Numbered from the stretch's first letter, positions 1 through 8,210 are shown. The stretch: DNA of 24,472 nucleotides from an uncultured Lachnospiraceae bacterium (GCA_910577045.1 CAJTLB010000031.1:1-24472); one strand, 5' to 3'. Notes: generated by a model from the letters alone, not told the origin. Numbers and translations: made by a program.

Positions 1-85
1 GAAGTATCTCTGCTTTTTCAATATTCAGTTGTAACACATGTATTGTAATCCTACACTATCTTTTTTACCCATTATATATGGCTCC

Positions 86-114
86 TTGACATACGTTTGT
101 AAAATATTTATAAT
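86..114 (+). promoter_or_regulatory. sigma-A-type promoter for the lipoprotein gene
   Basis: TTGACA at 86-91 and TATAAT at 109-114 are separated by 17 bases, a full consensus match. The first gene begins 38 bases past the -10 box. Seen directly in the sequence; strength is inferred. Confidence 0.85.
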
Positions 115-152
115 AAATACAGCTTTATGAATGGTACGGAAAGGGATAAGGT

Positions 153-632
153 ATGAGGGGAAAGTTACAAAGGGGATTAGCTGCTGTTGCAATAGCTGTT
201 ACGGTTGCAACGGCATTAACGGCGTGCGGGACAAAAAATATAAGTAAAAAGACATATATGGAAGAAGTAGATAAATTAAGTGTTGTTTCGGAAAATTTTT
301 ATACAGCAATGGCAGAATGGGCGGAAAATATAACAAATGGTGCAGATACAGAAACAACAAAAGCTGGCGTGGAGAAAATGAGGGAAATTGTGAAGGGGTA
401 CAATGAACTGGCTGCTATTGAAAACCCGCCAAAAGCATATGCGAAGCTTCATATAAGGTTAGTGGAAGGCTTAAGGAAATTGGTAAGAGTAATGGATGTT
501 TATTTTGACAGTTTATTATCAGGGCTAGACGGGGTGCCATTATCAGAAGAAGATGCTAAAAGGGTTCAGGAAAATGTATTAGATCAAATAGAAGAGGTTT
601 CTGCTATATTAAAAGAATTAAATGAAAAATAG
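153..632 (+). CDS. small predicted lipoprotein of unknown function
   Basis: A 159-residue protein. The N-terminus has a basic stretch, a hydrophobic run at about residues 9-22 and a lipobox-like LTAC ending at Cys25, so it is probably lipid-anchored to the outer face of the membrane. The mature part is hydrophilic and looks mostly alpha-helical, with no catalytic motif I recognise. The start ATG follows a GGAAAGGGA-like ribosome binding site and sits below a consensus promoter, so the gene is probably transcribed alone. It lies upstream of pyrE, which has its own promoter, so a functional link to pyrimidine synthesis is not indicated. The lipoprotein assignment is fairly secure; the role is unknown. 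Confidence 0.8.
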   Translation: MRGKLQRGLAAVAIAVTVATALTACGTKNISKKTYMEEVDKLSVVSENFYTAMAEWAENITNGADTETTKAGVEKMREIVKGYNELAAIENPPKAYAKLHIRLVEGLRKLVRVMDVYFDSLLSGLDGVPLSEEDAKRVQENVLDQIEEVSAILKELNEK

Positions 633-648
633 AACTTCTTTAAACTGA

Positions 649-677
649 TTGAAAATAAGGATCGGATATGATAGAAT
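649..677 (+). promoter_or_regulatory. probable pyrE promoter
   Basis: TTGAAA at 649-654 and TAGAAT at 672-677 with a 17-base spacer. The same extended -10 context (TATGATAGAATATG) occurs upstream of the phosphatase gene at 12577-12590, which supports it as a working promoter element. Transcription would start near 684. Confidence 0.65.
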
Positions 678-683
678 ATGAAA

Positions 684-735
684 GCAAGAGGCTTCTTGCC
701 TAAGGAAAATTTTTATGGAATAAAATAGGCAGAAG
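684..735 (+). promoter_or_regulatory. pyrE leader with two competing hairpins
   Basis: GCAAGA (684-689) pairs with TCTTGC (694-699) around a GGCT loop, right at the predicted transcript 5' end. The segment 692-702 can instead pair with 726-735 (TAGGCAGAAG), giving about 10 bp with one bulged T. The two forms share 694-699 and exclude each other. No U-run follows, so this is not a terminator. It could be a 5' stabilising hairpin or a regulatory switch. I do not see a PyrR-binding consensus. Pairing is seen; function is inferred. Confidence 0.35.
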
Positions 736-768
736 GGAAAAAGCATATAAAAAGCAGGAGGGTTAAAT

Positions 769-1443
769 ATGGAACAGTACAAGCAGGAATTTATTGAATT
801 TATGGTGGATTGTGGTGTTTTAAAGTTTGGGGATTTTGTAACAAAGAGTGGCAGGAAAACACCATTTTTTATTAATGCTGGGCTTTATTGCACTGGGATG
901 CAGCTTCGTAAACTGGGAGAATTTTATGCAAAGGCGATTCATCATACGTTTGGCACAGAGTTTGATATTTTGTTTGGCCCAGCCTATAAAGGAATACCTC
1001 TTGCTGTTGCAACTTCTATGCAATGGAATGAATTATTTGGCACAGAAGTGAAATATTGTGCAAATAGGAAAGAGATAAAGGATCATGGGGATACAGGTAT
1101 TTTGTTGGGGAGCCCAATAAAAGATGGTGACAGGGTAATTATTATTGAAGATGTGACAACCGCAGGGACTTCTATCCAAGAAACCCTTCCTATTGTAAAG
1201 GGACAAGGTAATGTAAATGTCCTTGGCTTGGTGGTTTCTGTAGATCGTATGGAACGCGGGCATGGAGAAAAAAGTGCGCTTTCTGAGATTAGGGAAAATT
1301 ATGAGATGCAGACAACTGCCATTGTTACTATGGAAGAAGTGATTGAACATTTGTATAATAAACCATATAAAGGAAAGATTATTATAGATGATACAATGAA
1401 AGCATCTATTGATGGATATTACGAAAAATACGGCGCAAAGTAG
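769..1443 (+). CDS. pyrE: orotate phosphoribosyltransferase
   Basis: Makes orotidine 5'-phosphate from orotate and PRPP in pyrimidine nucleotide synthesis; cytosolic. At 224 residues the length is normal for this family. The PRPP-binding signature is clear as VIIIEDVTTAGTS at about residues 122-134, and an FGPAYKGIPLA segment at about residues 68-78 matches the upstream phosphate-binding region of clostridial PyrE proteins. The ATG follows an AGGAGGG ribosome binding site with good spacing. It has its own promoter and a structured leader. The other pyrimidine genes are not in this window. A tiny membrane-protein gene follows 13 bases after its stop and may be co-transcribed. Confidence 0.95.
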   Translation: MEQYKQEFIEFMVDCGVLKFGDFVTKSGRKTPFFINAGLYCTGMQLRKLGEFYAKAIHHTFGTEFDILFGPAYKGIPLAVATSMQWNELFGTEVKYCANRKEIKDHGDTGILLGSPIKDGDRVIIIEDVTTAGTSIQETLPIVKGQGNVNVLGLVVSVDRMERGHGEKSALSEIRENYEMQTTAIVTMEEVIEHLYNKPYKGKIIIDDTMKASIDGYYEKYGAK

Positions 1444-1456
1444 AAAGGTTGGCAAG

Positions 1457-1609
1457 ATGGGAGAAAAGACATATAAGGTATTAGGCGTAACAGGCGCAGG
1501 CAGTATAGCGATTGGCACAGTTATTTTAGTAATAGGCATTGTAACAGGCATACTTTCTATTGTAACAGGGGCAGTTCTTTTAAAACAGAAGTCTAAGATT
1601 ATATTTTAA
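1457..1609 (+). CDS. 50-residue single-span membrane peptide
   Basis: Starts 13 bases after the pyrE stop, behind a moderate AAAGG ribosome binding site at 1444-1448. I chose the ATG at 1457 over an upstream in-frame ATG inside pyrE because of this site. The peptide has a short polar N-terminus, a continuous hydrophobic, glycine-rich stretch of about 30 residues (one long or two short membrane helices) and a basic tail (LKQKSKIIF). Small glycine-rich membrane peptides like this are common in Lachnospiraceae, but I do not recognise a named family. It could be translationally linked to pyrE; its role is unknown. Confidence 0.55.
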   Translation: MGEKTYKVLGVTGAGSIAIGTVILVIGIVTGILSIVTGAVLLKQKSKIIF

Positions 1610-1641
1610 CAATTAACAGCAAGGACTCCTCTTTCTTTTTA

Positions 1642-1763
1642 GGCAGGGGAGGAATTGCCCAAAACAATTATAATGGCAGCAGCGGGCGGAGTGAAAGTGT
1701 ATCCCCTGCTGCTATAAGGCAATCCACATAATTGGCTCCTAACTGCCACGGGTGGAGTGAAAT
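1642..1763. repeat. folded intergenic repeat-like element
   Basis: In a 204-base gap, 1642-1747 folds back almost completely. GGCAGGGGA (1642-1650) pairs with 1737-1747, GGAATTGCC (1651-1659) pairs with GGCAATCC (1718-1725), and 1668-1686 pairs with 1703-1717 (15 bp with two bulges). The inner loop region carries CGGGCGGAGTGAAA (1683-1696), which recurs with one change as CGGGTGGAGTGAAA at 1749-1762, followed by AATA tetranucleotide repeats to about 1785. There is no U-run, so it is not a terminator. It resembles a small interspersed palindromic repeat (REP- or MITE-like) or a structured RNA. Whether it recurs elsewhere in the genome cannot be seen here. Confidence 0.45.
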
Positions 1764-1813
1764 AAATAAACAAATAAATAAAAAGCAAGGATGTTCTAGA
1801 AAGGAATATAAGT

Positions 1814-2293
1814 GTGAACAATAAGAAAGGAAAGTATTGGCATGGATTAGTATTTGCGGTATATTTAGTAGTACTTTGTTACTTCTTATTTTTTGCAGAA
1901 ATGTTTGGAAGGACAGAATGTATAAGGGAATACCGCTATAATCTAGTATTATTTAAAGAAATTCAGAGATTTTGGGACAACCGCCATAGTTTGGGGTTTT
2001 GGGCAGTATTTTATAATTTGGCAGGCAATGTGCTTGCATTTATGCCATATGGGTTTTATCTGCCAATTTTATTCCAGCCAATTCAAAAAGCATCTTTTAA
2101 AATCTTTCCGGGTTTTTTTATTGTAGCACTTTTTAGCTTGTTGTTTAGTTTAGTAGTAGAGACAACGCAACTGGTATTTAAAGTAGGAAGTTTTGATGTA
2201 GATGATTTGTTGTTAAATACACTTGGAGGGGCAGCAGGTTATCTGGCTTATTTGGTTGTGAGGAAGAAAGGAAGGAGCCATGAAGGAGCATAA
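1814..2293 (+). CDS. VanZ-like family membrane protein
   Basis: A 159-residue integral membrane protein with about four hydrophobic spans. It carries the VanZ-family signatures: NLVLFKEI after the first span, NLAGNVLAFMPYGF in the middle, and an ETTQLVFKVGSFDVDDLLLN block before the last span. VanZ proteins were named from teicoplanin-resistance clusters, but most family members are chromosomal, and their biochemical role is unclear. The start is GTG at 1814, behind AGAAAGGA at 1798-1805; no ATG lies close by in frame. The stop overlaps the next gene by 14 bases, so the two are probably translated together. No van resistance genes accompany it, so a resistance role is not supported. Confidence 0.85.
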   Translation: MNNKKGKYWHGLVFAVYLVVLCYFLFFAEMFGRTECIREYRYNLVLFKEIQRFWDNRHSLGFWAVFYNLAGNVLAFMPYGFYLPILFQPIQKASFKIFPGFFIVALFSLLFSLVVETTQLVFKVGSFDVDDLLLNTLGGAAGYLAYLVVRKKGRSHEGA

Positions 2294-2609
2294 AAACCGA
2301 AGCAGGCGAAAATACAAATTTACAGATAAAAGACAGTCTGTGGGAGGAATTTTTTCTACTATGCTTGGAATTATGGCAGTTTCTTTTTTCTTGACTGCAA
2401 TTTTTATATCTTATAGGCAGAAAGGGAATGGCGGGAGGGAAATAGGTTTTTTAGGGATTATGTCGTTATTTCTTTCTTCTATAGGGTTATATATTGGCAC
2501 AAATAGTTTCCAGGAGGAAAATGTATTTTATTTATTTTCTTGGTTGGGGGCTATTATAAATGCTATTATGTTAGTAGGGATGGGAATGGTATTTTTAATT
2601 GGATTATAG
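2280..2609 (+). CDS. small three-span membrane protein, possibly DUF6142
   Basis: 109 residues: a strongly basic N-terminus (about residues 1-18, rich in Lys and Arg) then three hydrophobic spans at about 25-46, 58-74 and 82-108. Its length, basic head and layout resemble a small uncharacterised membrane family of Lachnospiraceae (DUF6142, named from memory). The ATG overlaps the VanZ-like gene by 14 bases and is preceded by GGAAGGAG, which marks it as the real start and suggests translational coupling. The next gene's start lies 21 bases after this stop, so VanZ-like, this protein and the aminopeptidase may share a transcript. Function unknown. Confidence 0.6.
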   Translation: MKEHKNRSRRKYKFTDKRQSVGGIFSTMLGIMAVSFFLTAIFISYRQKGNGGREIGFLGIMSLFLSSIGLYIGTNSFQEENVFYLFSWLGAIINAIMLVGMGMVFLIGL

Positions 2610-2629
2610 ATAGAATTGAGGAGAGGGAA

Positions 2630-4723
2630 TTGAGTTTATTAAATAATATGAAATGCAGGGAATTGTGGGCACAGGAGAATGAGTTTGTAAAAGAACGGTT
2701 TGCCCTGTCAATGGAACGGATTGCCGAAATAGGGAAAGAGCCTGTATGCGTAGCAGAATACCAAGATTATTTTAAGCGTACAGCAGGTTTTATCCTTATG
2801 GTAAAAGAGCTGCTCCGTAAAATAAAAAGAGAAGAATTTAATATGCTTAGTTATAAAGAGTTGGAAGAATATAATAGGAAATTATATGAAGATTTACTGC
2901 CAGAGGCTTATCAATGCAGTTATGCCAACCCAGCATATGCCTGCAAAAAGCTTGGGGAAGAATATGGAAAACTCCTTTGTGTGGTATATACAGAGCTCCG
3001 TGCCATTATAGTGGATGCGTATGAAAACCGCTTAAATTATATTACAATAGGTGCGGAATTATTTATTGAAATTTATAATCTATTTGAAACAGGGCTGCCA
3101 TCCGAAAAAGAAGTAAGGGATACGATTTATTGGTATATGAGTGATTATTGTGATGTGTTCTATGCAGATAGGATTAGGGAAGGCATCGATCCAGCTTTTT
3201 CTTTTGCAAAAGAAATTATTATGGAAAGTGATTTATCAGATCCCCGTTATTTATTCCAGTATGGAGAATATATTTCGGATAGTGAGAAACGGACGGCGGA
3301 GTTTTTAAGCACACTTCCAGAAGAAGAAATAGAGAAAATCGCGGCAGCCTATGTAGAAGGCTTCCGAAAAGGGTTTGAACTTGCTAAAAAGCCTTTGGAA
3401 AAGAAGAAGACAGTTAGTTTACGTTATGCGATTGGGTTTGAGCGTATTATGCGTGCTGCAATAAATGGATTTGAAAAATTAGGGTTAAAGCCAGTAATTA
3501 GCCGTTATGCCCTCCATAGTGTCAATAGGCGCCGCAGCATAAGAAATGGATATTCTGGTACACCAGTAAACAGGCAGTATGATTATGATCATCGGTTTGA
3601 CGAAGCGATATACTATGATAAGGCTTTTTATGAAAGGAAAATTGCTGTATTAAAGACAATATATGAAAAATATGAAGGGCTTGCTGGGGAGTTTGCTGGC
3701 CCTGCGGTATTAGAAGTGTTTGGGGAAGAGCCTTTTATGCCAGAAAATAAGAAAGAAGCATGTGCCTTAAGTGAGAAACAAAGAAAGCTTCAAATTGCAT
3801 TTGCTGGGGAAAGTTCAGAAATCCAGAACCAATATATAAAAGAAGAGGAAAGAAGTTTTACCATTATTGCATTTCCTACTCCTAATATTGGGAAAGACTA
3901 TGAAAAAATTTTTGAAGAAACAGTAAAAATTAATACTTTGGATTATGAACAATATAAGACGATACAACAAAGTATTATTGACGTATTAGATACAGCAGAA
4001 TATGTGAAAATATTGGGCGCAGGAGAAAACCAGACGGATCTTACGGTACAGCTTATTCCGTTAAAACAGCCTGATAAGGAAACTAAGTTTGAAAATTGTG
4101 TGGCAGATGTGAATATTCCTGTAGGGGAAGTATTTACTTCTCCCCAATTAAAAGGGACAAATGGCGTTTTATATGTAAAGGAAGCCTTTTTAAATGAGCT
4201 GCCTTATAAAAAGCTTTGCGTAGAATTTAAAGATGGCTGTATTAGTAATTATAGTTGTGCAAATTTTGAGGATCAAGAAGCAAATCGTGCTTATTTCCGT
4301 GAAAATGTAATGCAGAACCAAGATACCCTTCCTATGGGTGAGTTTGCGGTTGGGACAAATACGACAGCATATGTTATGGCAAAGAAATATAATATTGTAG
4401 AAAAACTTCCTGTTTTAATTGTGGAGAAAATGGGTCCTCATTTTGCAGTAGGGGATACTTGTTACAGCAGGGCAGAAGAGGTACAAGTTTATAACCCAGA
4501 TGGAAAAGAAATTATAGCAAGGGATAATGAATATTCCCTTCTTAGGAAAACAGAACCTTCCAAAGCATATTTTAACTGCCATGTGGATATTACGATTCCT
4601 TATGATGAGATAGCGGAGATAGCCTGTTATCATATAAATGGAGAAAAAACAGTAATTATTAAAGATGGCAGGTTTGTATTGGAAGGGACAGAATTATTAA
4701 ATGCAGCATTTACACAAGAATAG
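2630..4723 (+). CDS. M29-type metallo-aminopeptidase with long N-terminal extension
   Basis: About 697 residues. The C-terminal part shows the M29 aminopeptidase (AmpS/AmpT type) layout: NIPVGEVFTSP with Glu500, LPMGEFAVGTN with Glu571, EKMGPHFAVGD with His604, and CHVDITIP with His651 and Asp653. These fit the two-metal ligands of the family. It should remove N-terminal residues from peptides in the cytosol. Classical M29 enzymes are about 410 residues; here about 290 extra residues precede the usual region, mostly charged and helical, with no motif I know. I chose the TTG at 2630 because AGGAGAGGG lies at 2619-2627 and the gene upstream ends at 2609; an ATG at 2648 is possible but too far from that site. 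purE follows 16 bases after the stop. Confidence 0.8.
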   Translation: MSLLNNMKCRELWAQENEFVKERFALSMERIAEIGKEPVCVAEYQDYFKRTAGFILMVKELLRKIKREEFNMLSYKELEEYNRKLYEDLLPEAYQCSYANPAYACKKLGEEYGKLLCVVYTELRAIIVDAYENRLNYITIGAELFIEIYNLFETGLPSEKEVRDTIYWYMSDYCDVFYADRIREGIDPAFSFAKEIIMESDLSDPRYLFQYGEYISDSEKRTAEFLSTLPEEEIEKIAAAYVEGFRKGFELAKKPLEKKKTVSLRYAIGFERIMRAAINGFEKLGLKPVISRYALHSVNRRRSIRNGYSGTPVNRQYDYDHRFDEAIYYDKAFYERKIAVLKTIYEKYEGLAGEFAGPAVLEVFGEEPFMPENKKEACALSEKQRKLQIAFAGESSEIQNQYIKEEERSFTIIAFPTPNIGKDYEKIFEETVKINTLDYEQYKTIQQSIIDVLDTAEYVKILGAGENQTDLTVQLIPLKQPDKETKFENCVADVNIPVGEVFTSPQLKGTNGVLYVKEAFLNELPYKKLCVEFKDGCISNYSCANFEDQEANRAYFRENVMQNQDTLPMGEFAVGTNTTAYVMAKKYNIVEKLPVLIVEKMGPHFAVGDTCYSRAEEVQVYNPDGKEIIARDNEYSLLRKTEPSKAYFNCHVDITIPYDEIAEIACYHINGEKTVIIKDGRFVLEGTELLNAAFTQE

Positions 4724-4739
4724 AAAGAGAGGATATAAA

Positions 4740-5255
4740 ATGGAAAAAGTCGGCATTGTTATGGGAAGTGATTCAGACCTTCCTGTTATGAGTAAAGCGT
4801 GTGAAATACTGGAAAAGTTTGGCATTGATTATGATGTAACAGTGATTTCTGCACATCGGATGCCAGATGTATTTTTTGAATATGCAAAAAATGCAGAAAA
4901 CAAAGGATATAAAGTAATGATTGCGGGCGCAGGGGGTGCTGCCCACTTACCTGGCATGTTAGCTGCTATTTGCCCTCTTCCTGTTATTGGGGTTCCAATC
5001 CATACCAAAACATTAAGTGGCGTAGATTCTTTATATTCTATTGTGCAGATGCCTTCTGGCATACCAGTGGCAACAGTGGCAATTGACGGTGCGGCAAATG
5101 CAGGCCTTTTGGCGGCAAAGATTTTGGCGGTTTCTAACGAAGGGCTTAGGGAAAAGCTAAAAGATTATGCAGATGGGTTAAAGAATGGAGTGCTAGAGAA
5201 AAAGGAAAAATTAGAAAAATTAGGCTATAAAGAATACTTAAAGCAAAAGCAGTAA
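4740..5255 (+). CDS. purE: N5-carboxyaminoimidazole ribonucleotide mutase
   Basis: Class I PurE, which moves the carboxyl group of N5-CAIR to give CAIR in purine synthesis. At 171 residues it is typical. Motifs: MGSDSDLP near residue 8, SAHRMPD near residue 38, AGAGGAAHLPGM near residue 63 and SGVDSLYSIVQMP near residue 96. The ATG at 4740 follows AGAGAGGA; an earlier in-frame ATG at 4701 lies inside the aminopeptidase gene and lacks a ribosome binding site. It is followed by purM after 42 bases. A PurK partner, which would make N5-CAIR, is not in this window. No purine riboswitch or PurR-type box is visible in front of it; the 16-base gap leaves no room, so any control must act further upstream. 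Confidence 0.95.
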   Translation: MEKVGIVMGSDSDLPVMSKACEILEKFGIDYDVTVISAHRMPDVFFEYAKNAENKGYKVMIAGAGGAAHLPGMLAAICPLPVIGVPIHTKTLSGVDSLYSIVQMPSGIPVATVAIDGAANAGLLAAKILAVSNEGLREKLKDYADGLKNGVLEKKEKLEKLGYKEYLKQKQ

Positions 5256-5297
5256 AAAAGGGGACGTTGTTGCAAAGGCAGCAGAATGGAGGACAAA

Positions 5298-6323
5298 ATG
5301 GATTACAAAAAGGCAGGCGTAGATATTGAGGCTGGTTATAAGGCAGTAGAATTAATGAAGAAACATGTGCAAAAAACAATGCGCCCTGAAGTACTAGGAG
5401 GAATTGGAGGTTTTTCCGGGGCCTTTTCATTAGAATCTTTTAAAAATATGGAAAAGCCAACATTAGTTTCTGGCACAGATGGAGTAGGGACAAAATTAAA
5501 ACTAGCATTTTTAATGAACCGCCATAATACGATTGGGATTGACTGTGTGGCAATGTGTGTAAATGATATTGCCTGTGCAGGCGGGGAGCCTTTATTTTTT
5601 CTAGATTATATTGCCTGCGGCAAGAATGAGCCAGAAAAAATAGCAACCATTGTAGGCGGCGTAGCAGAAGGATGTAGGCAGGCAGGGGCTGCTTTAATTG
5701 GTGGGGAAACCGCAGAAATGCCAGGTTTTTATCCAGTAGATGAATATGATCTTGCCGGATTTGCAGTAGGGATTGTAGATGAAAAGGATTTAATTACAGG
5801 GAAAGAGCTAAAGGCTGGTGATATTTTAATTGCTATCAAGTCTTCTGGCGTACATAGTAATGGGTTTTCTTTAGTCCGTAAAGTATTTACTATGACAGAG
5901 GCCGCCTTAAATACATATTTTGATTCTCTTGGTACAACATTGGGGTCTGCGTTAATTGCCCCAACCAAAATTTATGTAAAGGCATTAAAGAATGTAAAAG
6001 CGGCAGGTATTACTATTAAGGCATGTAGCCATATTACAGGTGGTGGTTTTTATGAAAATATTCCTCGTATGCTGCCAGATGGAATCCGTGCTGTAGTACA
6101 GAAGGATAGTTATGATATCCCTCCAATATTCCGTATGCTTTCTACTGATGGGGAAATTGCAGAAAAGATGATGTATAATACCTTTAATATGGGGGTTGGG
6201 ATGGTAATTGGCGTAAGCCCGGCAGATGTGGATAAAGCAATTGCAGCAATCCATGAAGCAGGGGAAGATGCGTTTGTATTTGGGAAAGCAGTTGCAGGTG
6301 AAAAAGGAGTTGACATATGCTAA
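5298..6323 (+). CDS. purM: phosphoribosylformylglycinamidine cyclo-ligase
   Basis: AIR synthetase: closes the imidazole ring of FGAM with ATP. 341 residues, the usual length. Family motifs include LVSGTDGVGTKLKLA near residue 54, CVNDIACAGGEPLFFLDY near residue 82 and GGETAEMPGFY near residue 135. I chose the ATG at 5298 rather than 5286 because GGAGG at 5288-5292 lies between them with ideal spacing to the second. The C-terminus overlaps purN by 7 bases, so translation of the two is probably coupled. Part of the purE-purM-purN-purD run. Confidence 0.95.
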   Translation: MDYKKAGVDIEAGYKAVELMKKHVQKTMRPEVLGGIGGFSGAFSLESFKNMEKPTLVSGTDGVGTKLKLAFLMNRHNTIGIDCVAMCVNDIACAGGEPLFFLDYIACGKNEPEKIATIVGGVAEGCRQAGAALIGGETAEMPGFYPVDEYDLAGFAVGIVDEKDLITGKELKAGDILIAIKSSGVHSNGFSLVRKVFTMTEAALNTYFDSLGTTLGSALIAPTKIYVKALKNVKAAGITIKACSHITGGGFYENIPRMLPDGIRAVVQKDSYDIPPIFRMLSTDGEIAEKMMYNTFNMGVGMVIGVSPADVDKAIAAIHEAGEDAFVFGKAVAGEKGVDIC

Positions 6324-6910
6324 ATATCTGTGTGTGTGTATCAGGCGGAGGGACAAACCTAAAAGCAATTATGGATAGTATAGCGGATGGGACGATTACC
6401 AATACAAAAATTGTAGGCGTGGTAAGCAACAATAAAAATGCTTTTGCATTAGAACGGGCAAAGGAGAACCATATCCCGGCAGTCTGTGTTTCACCAAAGG
6501 ATTATGCAAGCAGGGAAGAATTTTATAATGCCCTTCTTAATACCGTAAAGGGGTTCCAACCAGATTTAGTTGTATTGGCAGGGTTTTTAGTAAACCTTCC
6601 TGCCCAGATGATAGAAGAATTTAAAAATAGGATTATTAATATCCATCCTTCTTTAATTCCATCTTTTTGTGGCGTTGGCTATTATGGCTTAAAAGTACAT
6701 GAGGCCGTATTAGAACGTGGGGTTAAGGTGACAGGTGCTACAGTGCATGTCGTAGATGGTGGGATTGATACAGGGAAGATTCTTTTACAGAAGGCAGTTG
6801 ACGTAAGGGAAGATGATACGCCAAAAACACTTCAGCAAAGAGTTATGGAACAAGCAGAATGGAAGATATTGCCAGAAGCAATCCATAAAATTGCGAATGG
6901 ACAATTGTAA
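6317..6910 (+). CDS. purN: phosphoribosylglycinamide formyltransferase
   Basis: GAR transformylase that uses 10-formyl-tetrahydrofolate. 197 residues. The N-terminal SGGGTNLKAI loop binds the ribonucleotide. The catalytic Asn-His pair is in INIHPSLIPSF and the catalytic Asp in HVVDGGIDTGKI, both typical of the family. A clostridial-style CGVGYYG replaces the more common KGLHTHQ-type sequence. The ATG overlaps purM by 7 bases behind AAAAAGGAG at 6301-6309. purD starts 12 bases after the stop. Confidence 0.95.
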   Translation: MLNICVCVSGGGTNLKAIMDSIADGTITNTKIVGVVSNNKNAFALERAKENHIPAVCVSPKDYASREEFYNALLNTVKGFQPDLVVLAGFLVNLPAQMIEEFKNRIINIHPSLIPSFCGVGYYGLKVHEAVLERGVKVTGATVHVVDGGIDTGKILLQKAVDVREDDTPKTLQQRVMEQAEWKILPEAIHKIANGQL

Positions 6911-6922
6911 TAGGAGGAAGCC

Positions 6923-8194
6923 ATGAAGATATTAGTAGTAGGTGGGGGCGGAAGGGAACATGCCATTATATGGAAACTATCACAAAGCAAACAAGTAGAA
7001 AAAATCTATTGTGCCCCAGGAAATGCAGGGATTGCCAAAATTGCAGAATGTGTTGATATTGGAGTAATGGAATTTGATAAGTTAATAGCGTTTGCAAAAG
7101 AAAAACAGGTAGGGCTCGTGGTAGTGGCCCCAGATGATCCTTTGGTAGCAGGCGCAGTAGATGCAATGGAAGCGGCTGGGCTAAGGGTTTTTGGCCCGAG
7201 GAAAAATGCCGCCATTTTGGAAGGTTCCAAGGCATTTTCAAAAGATTTTATGAAAAAATACCATATTCCTACGGCTGCATATGAAAATTTTGATTCGCCA
7301 GAGGAAGCCATTTCTTATTTAGAAACAGTAAAGTTCCCTATTGTATTAAAGGCAGATGGATTAGCACTAGGAAAAGGAGTATTAATTTGTAATACCCTAG
7401 AAGAAGCAAAAGCAGGCGTAAAAGCCATTATGATGGATAAACAGTTTGGGGCTGCTGGGAACCGTCTGGTTATTGAAGAATTTTTAGTTGGCAGGGAAGT
7501 ATCGGTATTGTCCTTTGTAGATGGGAAGACCATAAAGGTAATGTCATCTGCACAAGACCATAAACGTGCGAAAGATGGGGACCAAGGATTAAATACTGGC
7601 GGTATGGGAACCTTTTCTCCAAGCCCATTTTATACAAAAGAGCTAGACAACTATTGTATGGAGCATATTTACCAGCCTACTGTTGATGCAATAAGGGCAG
7701 AGGGAAGAGAATTTAAAGGCGTAATTTTCTTTGGGTTAATCTTAACAGAAGATGGGCCAAAGGTTTTGGAATATAATGCCCGCTTTGGCGATCCAGAAAC
7801 ACAAGTAGTCCTTCCTAGGATGAAAAATGATTTGGTAGAGGTATTTGAAGCATGTATTAATGGGACATTAGATAAGATAGAGTTACAGTTTGAAGATAAT
7901 GCAGCAGTATGTGTTATATTAGCTTCAGACGGGTATCCAGAACATTACAAAAAAGGATGTGCTATTACAGGGCTAGAGGCTTTTTATGGGAAAGATGGCT
8001 ATTATGTTTTCCATGCTGGGACAAAAACTATGGATGGCAATATTGTGACAAACGGCGGCAGGGTACTTGGAGTAACAGCAAAAGGCGAGGATTTAAAACA
8101 GGCAAGGGCAAATGCTTATGCTGCAACAGAATGGGTTCAGTTTGAAAATAAATATATGAGGCATGATATTGGCAAGGCAATAGAAGACATGTAA
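6923..8194 (+). CDS. purD: phosphoribosylamine-glycine ligase
   Basis: GAR synthetase, an ATP-grasp enzyme that joins glycine to phosphoribosylamine. 423 residues, normal length. The N-terminal VGGGGREHAI motif, the ATP-grasp core (KADGLALGKGV near residue 143, then EEFLVGREVSVL) and metal-binding EYNARFGDPETQ near residue 286 are all present. The loop usually read as GPEAPLVAG appears here as APDDPLVAG, an apparently lineage-specific variant. ATG follows TAGGAGG with a 5-base gap. Last gene of the purine run; the next gene has its own promoter. purC, purF, purL, purQ and purH are not in this window. Confidence 0.95.
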   Translation: MKILVVGGGGREHAIIWKLSQSKQVEKIYCAPGNAGIAKIAECVDIGVMEFDKLIAFAKEKQVGLVVVAPDDPLVAGAVDAMEAAGLRVFGPRKNAAILEGSKAFSKDFMKKYHIPTAAYENFDSPEEAISYLETVKFPIVLKADGLALGKGVLICNTLEEAKAGVKAIMMDKQFGAAGNRLVIEEFLVGREVSVLSFVDGKTIKVMSSAQDHKRAKDGDQGLNTGGMGTFSPSPFYTKELDNYCMEHIYQPTVDAIRAEGREFKGVIFFGLILTEDGPKVLEYNARFGDPETQVVLPRMKNDLVEVFEACINGTLDKIELQFEDNAAVCVILASDGYPEHYKKGCAITGLEAFYGKDGYYVFHAGTKTMDGNIVTNGGRVLGVTAKGEDLKQARANAYAATEWVQFENKYMRHDIGKAIEDM

Positions 8195-8210
8195 AAATAA
8201 TAAAAAATTG

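Noticed and set aside
1033..1551. 172-codon open frame on the - strand opposite pyrE
   Set aside because: Antisense to a certain gene; low-complexity translation with no domain; no ribosome binding site.
1639..1821. 60-codon frame on the - strand with a repeated FTPP motif
   Set aside because: The protein repeat is only the translation of the 14-base DNA repeat in the folded element; no start signal.
1814..2293. Glycopeptide resistance function from the VanZ-like gene
   Set aside because: No vanA, vanH, vanX or vanRS genes accompany it, and most VanZ-like genes are not resistance genes.
4701..4739. Earlier in-frame ATG for purE at 4701
   Set aside because: It lies inside the aminopeptidase gene, has no ribosome binding site, and adds residues not found in PurE; 4740 has AGAGAGGA at good spacing.
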